The position numbers and the translations under genes were made by a program. From Mycteria americana (Eukaryota; Chordata; Aves; Ciconiiformes; Ciconiidae): DNA of 64,000 bases. Shown piece by piece: positions 14,101 through 26,100 of this stretch (the stretch's first letter is position 1; each line of letters starts with the position of its first letter). Location: NCBI RefSeq assembly GCF_035582795.1, contig NC_134368.1, positions 14,676,001-14,740,000 on the forward strand. The letters are read 5' to 3'. Under the pieces are notes generated by a model. It had not been told where the DNA came from. It did no database searches and was given only the letters and a program-made list of their open reading frames with translations.

Positions 14101-17100
14101 AGAGAATGAAAATTACTCAAAAAAAGTCTGTATATTACAGCAGGAGAATGAGAGATATGCTCAGATGATGTGTGCACTGGAAGAGGAGATGGATGCATAT
14201 TGTCAATACATTTTAGCGGTAGATGAAACTAACATTGTTTCATTCCAAAACTTACTTAACGAGAAAGAAGTTGCTGGTGGATCTTATAATGACTTATCAG
14301 AAGAAAACGCCCTAAGCCCAGGAACATTTTTTGTTGAAACCTTCTCTAAGAACCTCTCATGTGTTGAAGAGAAAAATAGGAATTCTGAAAAAGACTCATT
14401 GACAATTGCATTAAATAATCTTCCCAGGAGTGTTTTATCCCTGGATGGAAGGAAAACGAGATATTTCCAGCTGCTTTCTGACCTGAGAGAAGAAAGAAGC
14501 AGATGCTTCAAAGAAATAGCTAAATTATTACAAGACAAGGAGAACTATGTAGCAAAATACAATGAATTAATACAAGAGAGAGAGGGAAATTTACAAAGAA
14601 TATCTCTTTTAGAAGGTGAAAAAGAAACTTTATTGGGATGTTTGGCAGAGGTAAAGTGTGAACAAGACAAATACAGGACCTTGGTTTCAGAACTTCAAGA
14701 GTGCAAAACCAGCTGTTATCAAACTATTTCTGATTTACAGGAGGAAAAATGTATACTGGAAAGAGAAATAGACAGAATCAAGAAAGAAACTTCAGAACAG
14801 TTTGATGAATTTCAGAAAGCAAATTCAAACTTTATTTTAGAAAATAGCAAATTGAAAGAATTAATGTATTCTTTGGGTTTCACCTATGAAGAGCTGAGAA
14901 AAGATAAAAGTTTGGGAACAAAGGAAAAGATAGTAAAACTAAAAGAAAGTCAACAATGTCGTCTTAAGCCAAAGAAAGTTGAAACAGCATGTAGTGTAAC
15001 TCAGACTGAAGAAGAAGGAGTTCTGGTTATAGACCCTTCAAACTATTTCCCTGGAAAAGAGGTAAATAATAACAATGAGGAATGTTATCAAGCAGGATCT
15101 TCTAAAGAAAGAGGGAGATATAAATGCCATTTGGAGGACAAAGCTAAATTAACAAAGCTAATTTGGTAGTGTTAGGTTTACGGTTGGACTTGAAGATCTT
15201 AAAGGTCTTTTCCAACCTATACGATTCTGTGATTCTGTAACTTGGTAATATAGAAAATGTTGTAACCACCCATGTGCTGGAGATCTGAGGTGCTCAAGTT
15301 AACTTTGAAATAGAAGGCAAAATACCAGAGAGGTTTTTTCTGAATGTTGTATTAGAGAATTTTAAAGTGATACAGCAAGCTACAAAGTTAAAAATAATAC
15401 TTAAAAGAGTGCATTGTTCAGGCATTTTTTAAATTCTTGTCTTCTTGCAAGAGTAAAAGCTTCTGGTAGAGCAAATTAATTTTCACAAACTTCTGTTATA
15501 ATGGTGAATTATTCAGGGTTGTGAAACAATCATGTCTTACTGAAAAGCACGCACATGTTCACTTACTAACTTTTATTCTGATAGGGTCTATTTTTTTTAC
15601 TGTTTTGATTTTTATGAAACATATGCCTAAAGACAGGATCTTTACTTATAGTGGATTTCTCATCCATGTTTTCCCTCTGTAGTCATGAATCTTACCCCAC
15701 AGTGAATTTCTATGGAGATTACTATGTTCTTGTAAATGCAGAATTATTACTTCAGTTGAGAATAATCATCAGGGAAATATTTATCTCTAATATCTTGATT
15801 TTATGCAAATGTTTTTAGTAATTTAGATAGAAGGAAACCATATATTGTTCTGTAAAAACCTGTGTGCCATTTTGTATGGGTGAGAGGAGTCACGTCTTTC
15901 TGTTGTGTATGCAGGGCAGCATGTTTGAAAGCTACAGTGTGATGAAAGAGCAAGTCAAAAAGGCAAAAGAGGAACTAAAAATACAGCAAAAGGAATTAGA
16001 AAAATCAAAAAAAGAGGTAACCTCCTACTCTCATGTAGTTCTGAGGAGTAAATTTGTTTTCTTTCTTGTTTTCTTACATGGCTGTTCTTCTTTCTGCCAG
16101 GATTTAACACTTTTACAAAACAGGGAAGTCTCTGATCTGCAAAACCAAAATGTACCTCTTTGGTCTTTCAGTTAAGTGATGAATTGCACAGTCATTCATG
16201 GTTGGCCAGAACTTCAAGTGAAACTGCATTCCTCCGGCACACTTTAACAGAAGCTGAGTGCTTAATAAAGACACACAGGACAAACTGTCTGCTGTGGCCA
16301 TCTCTGGGCAGGATGCTTCCCTACCCCTCACTGGGAATGAGGAGGAGTAGAAGGCAGGAGAAGCACTGAGGACTACGGCAAACCTGAATTCAAAGTAGTT
16401 TTTGAATGAGAGGCAAAATGATGTAAAATCTGACACTGTCCAGGGGTCTTGCTATATCCAGTGATGGTGCAAAGCATGCACACTGCCCGTTCTCTCGACA
16501 TCTATGTAGTAAACACGAAGTCCAACACCACCTTCGTGGACACTTGTTTGGATGGCTAGTTCTGTGCCTGTGTAAAGTAAATCTGCAGTTTTAATACCAA
16601 CCAAAGAAGCTTTCAATATTGTGCCTTCCTGAATGCATTAGCTTTCACATTCCTGTTTTTTATCGAACAATCTCCACTGCATGCTTATCTAAGCAGAAAT
16701 GTATTGCTTTTATGGCAAGTGTGTATTTATGGGGCTGTTTTATGCAATAACAGGCATCACTCAGAATCCCTGTGGAAAAACCACTGGCAGTAACAAATGT
16801 GTTGAGTATATAAAAGAGCAGTAGGATTATACATTATGGGTGTACATAATGGTTGTCCTTTGCCAGCTCCTTTATAAGACTTCCCAGATTTCAGGTGAGG
16901 CAACTGGAATGAAGGGGTGGATTTATATGAGTGATGGATGGTTAGGTAAGGGCTTCTGACCTTGTAATATGAAGATGAAGAGATCGTTTGATTTTTATTT
17001 ATTTTTTTAAATCTGATTAACTTGGGTCCTTCTAATCCTTTTGTGTGTTACCAGGAAGTTGTGTGTTACAACAGCTTCCTCAGTTTACTTAAAAGAATGT

Positions 17101-20100
17101 GAAGCCTTTGCTTTCAGAAGGGAGAAGCAATGATCTCTCACATGAGGGAGGGAGCTTGCTGTCAGGCAACCAGCTGATCTACTGAGTGTTGTGGGGTTTT
17201 TTTGTTTGTGTGTAAGGGGAGCAACTGCATCCTAGAAGAAAGATAAAGGTGAACATATGGAGGGTTTTTTCCCTCCTTTGCATTTTTCATTTTTGACATT
17301 TCTCAAGAAGATTTTTTTTCCCTAGCTGATAAAATCTTACTTCCAGTTTGCTCTGAGGGCTTTCAAAGACGTAGTCTCTGAAATTGTGTGTGCATTCACC
17401 ACTGCTTTTTTTAGCTTTATTCAGAATACTCAAGGTACCTTCAAATTTAGAAATCAATTTAAAAATTAATCTATATTTCTGCATAGCTCTGGTTAGATAT
17501 GTTTCTATAGGACTTACTGTAAGAGTCGTACTCATTTCTTATAATAAGATTACAGTGTATTGTGTAATTCCATTTATTTTAATCAATTTACAGCAATTTA
17601 AAACTTGTGATGTGGAGATCAGACTCAAGTCCATGGTTGTAAGCTGGTATTGAGAAATGATGCCACTGCTAGACTAATTATACTCAGTAATTTTGCTTTC
17701 TTCCGTTAGGCTCAGAAGTGGTACACAGAACTTGGCTTTGCTGAAACAAGATACGAAGAAATCAAAACTCATTTGACACAGGTTCTCTCAGAATTAGACC
17801 ATCTTAAACAAGAAGTTGGGGACAAAATGCTTGGAAAGCAGCACTGCAAATTAATGGTATGTATATAAATGGAATGGAGAAAAGCATATTCCTTTGGAGG
17901 GAGTGTTTTGGATGCAGAGACACCCATTATTGTTATTGGCAATAGATTTGAAGCAAGTATAGAGCACCTAGAGCCACTGGAGCTATAAACTTGAAAGTAG
18001 GCAGATATTATGCAAGGTAGACCATCTGTCTACAGGATAATCAAAGTCTGGGCTCTGCATGGGCATTATAGCCACCTCCATTTTTTAGGAGGACTCTTGT
18101 CCTGCTCTCTCTAGGCAGAGTTCTTTTCTGAGGCATGGATTTTCAGGTGGCCTTAATGAAAGGGGTTTCCCTTCAGTCCCCTCTGCCTTTCCTGCTCTGC
18201 AGTTGGAGAAGTCTCCAGTGTTTCCAGTATTTGGCCTTTGTGCCTTCTAGCCCCAAGTACTAGATTTGGGCAAACAAAATGAAGTTGTGATGCTGGACAT
18301 TTTGTGGAGCAACTTCTACTGCAAGTGAGCAGGTGGTGTGGATTAATGGAGAGTCAAGTCTGTAACTGATGCATGGAGCTCAAGTATGTATCCTCCAAAT
18401 CCAGAAAATCTTTCTATCACATGGAGGAGAGAAAGTCTCATTGGAACGTATCTATATCACAGAAATTCTGGTTTTGTTGTAAATGAAAGCTTTTTGAAAT
18501 TTCAGGTGGCTCTGTGTCTTGATAAAGTTTTTATGTTTTCCACCAAAATGAAGTGTTTTATGGAAAGATTTGTAATTATTGAATAATCTCCTGGAAGCAG
18601 CTTTCACAAAGACTTTTCAGCTAGCCTTGAAAATATTTCTGTCCTCCTTGACAGAAAAACTGTGAAGGAGAAATATGCAACTTTTATCAGCTGGAAAAGC
18701 AATTTTGTAGCAACCTACAGTATTTGCAAATTTAGTTTGAACAGGTTAGATAGATATGGCTTTGGAAGAAAATAAAAACACATTCTGGAAAATGTGAAGA
18801 ATCTGGGCTCAGTTCAGTTCCCTAAATGTCACTCTTTATCCCATTTAAATGCCTTAGGGCATCCTAGCTGAGGGTGTAGCTGGCCACCTGCAAGTCCTAT
18901 GCAGTTACTTCATATTAGCTTGTACACCCTACGTGGCACTATGTGCTGATGTTTAGACAAGTGAATTCTGACTGTTAATTGAAAATTAACCACAAATTTT
19001 TCATATCATTATGAAGTATTGGCATGTAACATCTTAAAACAATGAAATCTATTTCAATTAAGAAGCAAAAACTCCCAAAATAAGCAGAAGTGGTGTTTTG
19101 TTTAGCTAACACTTAAGCTTTTGGGGGCATTTTTGGGCAATGGAGCTTTAACCCTTTTGTTTGGGGACAGTCTGGGGCAATTATTGCTTATTTAATTGGT
19201 CACTGAATTAAGATGTTAATTATTTCTGTGACTCACGTGGGAATAAAATTCATCAACCTTGACAGAATGTTTGTACACTGGAAAAAGTGCAGGTCAGCTG
19301 TTCCTCTGGAAAACCCCCCACTTTTAAATCCCTCCAATAACTAAACTTTTCATGTTAGTGTTTATTAATCAGTAGTATATATTTACACAATATTGTGATG
19401 TTGTTTGATTTGGATCTGACTTCTTCGTCTGATTTAATTACTTGTCATAGGGGTAATGTCAAATTCTTGAATACACCTGTGTCTTATTCTGGGGTCAAAG
19501 ATGCAGTAGATGTACACCACAGGGCTGGGTTTATCCTTCAGTTACACTATTTGATGCTGCAACTAATTATCTGCATGACTTAAGTCTTAACAAGAGGATG
19601 TTGATTTTATTGGCACAATTAAGCAAGTAGTACAGATAGAAAATAGAGTAGATATACTTTAACAAAGGTTGTGTCTGTATTTCAACAATTCTCTTTTATA
19701 ATAAACTTTCTAATATACACCAAGCTGTCAATAGTGGATTTGTGTGAAATTGTTAAAATATGACTTAAGTTTTTCTAGATTAAAAAAAATAAGACTTTTT
19801 GGCACGATTATCATGATTATCAACGATTATCAATGCTTATCATGATTATCATGCTTTTCTAGCATCATTTTTCTTCCTGAAGGCAGTTTTGTAGACTGGT
19901 AATCCTACTCTTATTTCAGTTAGTTGCCACCCTTGTCCAAAAGTGGTTTTCATCCCACAAAGTTATTAATAAACTCTGATACAGTAAATCACAATAATTT
20001 ATGCTTTTTCATGTTCTAAACTTCATTTTCTGGAAGACCTCTGTCTGCGATGCTTGAAAGAAGTGAAGATCTGAGCACTCTGGATCTAGAACCCGAGGCT

Positions 20101-23100
20101 GGGAGGTCTTTGAGATATGATGTGTTTTGAACATGTCTTTTAGGACTTTGTACATATTTTATGTTGTACAGCCCCCAATGCCCAGGGATCCTAGTTCTCA
20201 GCTGAGATTCCAAAAGGCTGTCATAATATTATACACTGAAAATAAAAGGGAGCTAAGATAATATACTCCAAGATTACTGCTGGGACTCTTTGTTTCAGTG
20301 GTGTTGCTATCAGGGGAAACACCATTTAGTGTAAGAGTATTTGGGGAAATTTTCTAGGATGTTGAGGTGGCCTTCTGATCCGTGGTGCTGTAGTAGGAGT
20401 TAGGAGAAATATGTAGGTGAGCAGGAAGGGAGCAGGGTACTATTTACAGCTTTGAAAATGAATACAAGAATTCTGGATGAAATGCACACAGTAGATCAGG
20501 TGCCAGGCTTCCCCGGTGAACCACTGACCCCTGTCATGGCCTGTAGCCAAAAAGTCATATTCCCTCTCATTTTCTCATTGAGTGTTCAGGCAAGCACAGC
20601 ACACACAAGAAGATGAAGATTTTATTTTTGTTTTTAATGTTTAGGCACCAACTCCAAAGACTGGAGATCTTGCCAGGTTTTATAAGAGTGCAGTGTGTTA
20701 AATGCTACGCTTTGGTTATTTCCCAGTCCCAGCTGCTGGGTCCTTCACCCTTCTGGAGCTTGACTACACAACACATGGTTACTGGTAACTGGGACATCTG
20801 ACAGAGTGATCATAAATAAACCTTGTATGCCTCATTTGTGCTTTGAAACTACAGAAAACTGCTAGCAGGTCAGCAAAATGCAAAAGGAAAGAGGGAACTT
20901 CTCTCTGTCTTTAACCACCAATTAATTTTTTTATTTCCCCACCTTGTTTTCCACTAAGCATCTTCAGTCAGGGAGCGTTTCCATTTTTTATTTAACATAC
21001 TTTTTGTGTGGGAAGGAAGAAGATGAGGAAAATACCATGTCTCAGACTCATCCTCAGGCTTTTATCACTGCAACCCTGGTCTAATCAATCTTGATGTGTC
21101 CAACAGTTGCTATTGTTCTTTTGTCTTAACGCAAGAGGGAGCCAGAAAGTTTGGTACAAAGCATGCACGACTTACTTGAATGCTGTGCATAGAGGACTTG
21201 CTTCATTAGGAAGAACAGTATGAAAATGTCATATTTCTGGTTTTATCTGTGTTGCAGTGATGTGTTGCAGCCAGAGTGACATTCAGTTTGCTGTTCTCTA
21301 TGAAACGGTGCCTTTAGTAGGCTGTAGTCACCAAGGGTGTCAAAGTTGGAATGGCTGTCAGAAAGCAAGGGAAAATTAAACCCTGTTGCTGTGCATCATG
21401 GCCGAATATTAGCTCTTCTCTTGGCTGTATCAATGATAATGACCATTAAAATCAACCCATCTTCCTGCATGTTTTGTCAGAAGGTTATATGGTTTTACCA
21501 TAGTATATCATAGGTCTGACTAGAATTTTTAGCTTAATCACTGAAATGTTTAATCTTTTAGACTTGCTTATAAACCATGTTCTCAGAAATCTTGAGCAGC
21601 TGTGTGGATCAACTCAATGTTTTTTAATATAAGTTCGCAACAGCATAAATGTTTTTCACAAGACTTTCTTCACCCTCAGATTTTCCTTATTCTTAGACTA
21701 TATGTTTAATCTGATAATATCACTTCTAGGAGCTGACCTTATGATGCTGACCATCAATCTAAAGCTCTCACTAATCCTTTGAATCAAGTGTATGAAATTG
21801 AAAACAAAATTGGAGAGTGGGGGAGGAGGAGTTAAATTCAGAAGCTCCTCCTTCCACTTGTTCTGTACCACTATGACTGCATTTTAATGTAATAAATATT
21901 TTCTTTTTAAATATTTTTGAAATTTGTACTTAAAATCTGATTAGTTTTATTAATAATCTTCCAAAACAAAAATGTAACGGGGAGAGTGGAATTTGCTCTC
22001 TGAGATAAATATATGTGGAAAAACAAGGAGGGTATTATATAGCAGTTGGAGCAGGAGACTGGGGACTTTTGAGTTCTGTTCTTACTCATTGTGTGACCAT
22101 AGGTTGGCCACTTAATCTGTCCATGTCCCAGTTTCCCCAGGTATGAAATGATTATAATACAATACTTACCTTGAAGGAGCATTGTGAAATCCCAGTCCTA
22201 CATCTGCTCTCACAGGGGATCAAGAACTCCTTGCTCATAAACAATTTTAAGATTAGTACAAGATATTAGTGCTAATAAGTTTATGAAGGTTTGAACTCAT
22301 CTGTTTCTTATCAGCTTTTTTTTTTTTAATGTACAAGGTAGGTACATATATTGATTGAGAAGTTTTGTGCTCTAAAACATGATTGGGCATATTTTCATTA
22401 TTTTATACGTCTAATTTGAAAATCTGTGTATTTGCTCCCTAGCCTGTGTATGCTGTGAAAGATGGCCAGGAAACAGAGGAGAATAAAATAGCCAATAAGA
22501 GATTACAGCAGCAAGTGCTGACCTTAAGAGCCCAGCTCAGGGACCAGGCTGCATTACAAAATCAGTTCCACGACTTGCAGAATGAAGTGGAACTCCTTCA
22601 GGCTCAGCTATGTGAAAAGGTATAATAAAGCTGTTTTCTGTGTGCTTAAGTGGGTGGGCAAATCGGAGTTTAGACTTCAGATTCTACCTCTTTCTTCTCA
22701 AAGGAGAGAACCAAAATAGTCTTCTTTCCTGGGAATGAGTCTGAGGATAATTAAATGGTTTGCAGATGTATAAAAGTACCCCTGACTTCAGAGGAATAAG
22801 GAAAAGATGTAAACTGCCTGGGTGGTCAATGTTATGGAAAGATGATAGACTATAATAAAAGTTGCTGCCAGTCTCTGCTATAATCCCCATAGCCTAATGC
22901 AGGCAAAGTGGTGCTGAAATTCTCTGCAGAGCCACCTCCTTGGCTTAAATTGTCAGGATTTTTAACATTCCCGACTTTCTTGCACTATATCAGATTAGAA
23001 AACACAGTGTACTAGCGATAGAATTTTCATAGAGTTTTTTCTAACTTTTTTTAATCCAGCTGCTAGGGTTACACATTAAGAGTTTCATTAACACATTTTC

Positions 23101-26100
23101 AGTTAGGTGTGTGGTTTGGGTTTTTATTAATTGACATAGTTATTCTGGTCAGAGCCCCCATGTATACATAAGTATACTTATATGAGCAGTTTTTACACGT
23201 GCATTGTATTTCACCTGGCAAACCAGAGCAGGTACAGGCATTAACATTTGCAAAGCTACTGCCTTACAGTGTGACAGCAAAGCTACTCCTGTCAGTGTGA
23301 CTAGAACTGCTGAACTCTTGGGTGGAAACAAATTCCTGCTAGGACTTTTTTCCCTTAGATTTTGTTTCCTATTTCTTTGGAAACTATTTTTCAAAAAGGG
23401 GCCAAACTGGAACTGCCCATCCAATTTGTGAGCCAAATTGGAACTGTCCGTCATACTCTGAAACAACTAGTAAATGGCATTTTCTCAATAGTATTCTTCA
23501 TACCCTGATACAATGTGTAGAACATGCTTCTCCTCTGTCTTTCCTCTGACATACAAGAGACGATTTTGTTCTCCTTACTGGGTGCAAATTTCATCCTACT
23601 TCCTCCATGGTAAATCCAGCCGTTATACAGTTTTGGGGTTTTGGGGGGCTTTGTTTGTTTGCTGGTTTTATTTGAGGTTTTTTTCCTAGCCTTGTCATGT
23701 GCTGTGATTTGCTTTAATCCAGTCCTGTATGGAAGGTTAGTGGCTTCCCTCACGCATTGATTAGGATGCCTCTTAGCAGAATAATGGTGGTAAAATGGAA
23801 TTGTTTTGTAGTGTCTGGTGTCTGTAGTGATGGATGGTGCATATGAGATGGTAGGTGAGTAAAGGGCAAGATGTGCTATCCATATAAATGGGCAACTCCT
23901 AACTGTTCTGTTGCATCGGCAAAGTGTTTTGCTCCATGCCTCATCAAGAACTGAATGTCAGCAGTGCAGGGACCTATTGCCAGCTTTTTCTTTGTTCCCT
24001 CAGTGCTAGTGCATGTCTCTCCTGTCCTGTCTACTACCTTCCTTCCCAAGCCCACAATTTATTAGCTGAGGACCATGCAACCTCTTTCAGCATAAATGAA
24101 TTCTCATAAAGGGAGTCTTTTTTTTTTTTTTTGATCCACATAATATATTTACTTTAGGCTTTATAGAAATACAAATTGTCAAGGAAAATGAATGCAAAGG
24201 AATCTGTACTTTATTGCCACATAACACTGTATTGATTTGTCATAGAAATGGATTTTACCTGGCAGGATACTGTATTTATTCTGCATAATCAGAAAGCAAG
24301 TTTCCCATGAATAGTAAACATTTTAATCATAAGGTACAGGCTAGGTCATCCGGCTCAACTCCTAATAGAGGACATGCATTGATCATGTCAGAGTAGAAAG
24401 TTGTTGATGTTCACTTTTCAGAGCCTGCTGTGGAATACACATTCAGAAAATTCCGCCTTGTTTCTTGCATTCTACAACATAATATAGATAAGAAAAGAGA
24501 TAACTTTTCCCCAAAAGAATATTTTGGAAGATTCACAGAGCAAATGGGAATACCAAGGATACCAAGGATACCAAGTCTTTAATGTGATGCTGCTTTGATG
24601 AAATAACCTCACTGATATAGGGCTCTGTCTAAAAACATCCAAAAGCATTTGGTAATACATAAGACCAACATTAATGCTAGTAGGGCAGTGTTTGTGTGCC
24701 AGGGCCTATCCGTGTACAACCAACTCCTTACATGGTTTCATCTTGCTTGTGATACAGTCACACAAATATGCAAAGTGTACGCCTTGGAAGTCAGGTCTAA
24801 AACAAACAGCAAAAAACTGCTACAGTATTTAAAAATGACTCCTGAATAAATTAACGCAGAATGTTTTTCAACCTTTCAGGAAACAAAACTTCAGAAGAGA
24901 AAGTCTGAAGTGAAGTTGATGCCAGCTCCTTTGAAGGTACTGTATTTTCCTGAAAGCTGATGCAGCACCTACAAAAAGGTGTATCCCATTGCTTACAGGC
25001 TTCTGCGTGTGTGCCTGCCTTCTGCAGCTGCCCCTGACTTAGCTGTTGGCTACTGGGCTTTAGGCAAGGGCTTGCTGACATTATTGCTACGGGTACTCTT
25101 CAGCCTGTCAAAAGGGTGACCTTGCACACGGAAAGGGAACGTCACTTTCCAGTTTACCTGTGCACATGTATTGCTGTTGCAGGGTGCAGAGGCACCTAAT
25201 GGCACAGAAACATCGGAATGCATTCTATAGCTTTGGGTCAAAATATGTGAAATTACAAATCAGATACAAAATATAATCTTGCAGTCTCATCAGGGAGTGA
25301 AATCAGTGTATATGTGTTCATGCCGCATAGGCTAAGCCGGCTTGCCTCACCTGAAAGTGCCAGGGAAGGAATAGCTTCATTACCAGGATGCTTAGCAGAT
25401 TTCACAGGCGAGGAATTATTAACTCTGCATTTGATGAAGAGATGAAAAACTCGGTGAATGGCATGGCCCTGGCAGAGTACACAGTTGCTTTTACAGCCAC
25501 GTGTGATCAAGAGGTGTTTGTACTTCCTTGTAGGATCCTCCCATTTCCACTATTGTATTATGTCAGTGATTATAAAGTGTTTAGTGAGACTCAGTATATA
25601 GTTATAAAATATATCTCAGCACTTAATATAAATATTGCTTCAAGCAAGTCAGTGGAGTTGGCTGTTTTACTGCTGTTTTGATCAACGTTTAAATCTTCTG
25701 GAGCTTATCACAAAGTATGTCAGTGCTCCATGCAAAAAACAATTACCCGATATTTTGACAAAATATCTAGCCTAGTGGATAATGCAGCACATGATACAAT
25801 TTGACTTTAAATATGAATTTTGCATTTTCTTCTTTCACAATGTATTATCACAGATTTCTGAAGAAATTAGGAAAAAAAGGTCTAGAATGAATCATTTTAA
25901 GATTTAAGTCAACTCAGGGGACATTCATATTCAACAAGGAGTTAGTTACTTGTGTTTCACTGGCAACAGAAAAGTGTTCAAATGGGATATGCTCTGCCTT
26001 ACACCTGGTGCTGTTCGGCATTATCATGAATAGCTTGGATGCTGGGAATATACTTCATATTTTTGGGGTAGCACCTACGTGAAGACATTCTTAAGGAATC

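Larger units (their letters stand above)
17857..22442 (+). other. 4.6 kb intron
   Basis: It holds a short imperfect tandem repeat (19805-19855) and a MIR (about 22034-22190), listed separately. Other than that I see nothing; all open frames are short and lack splice signals. Confidence 0.55.

Noticed and set aside
14284-14538. Minus-strand open frames within the giant exon
   Set aside because: Shadows of the plus-strand coding frame.
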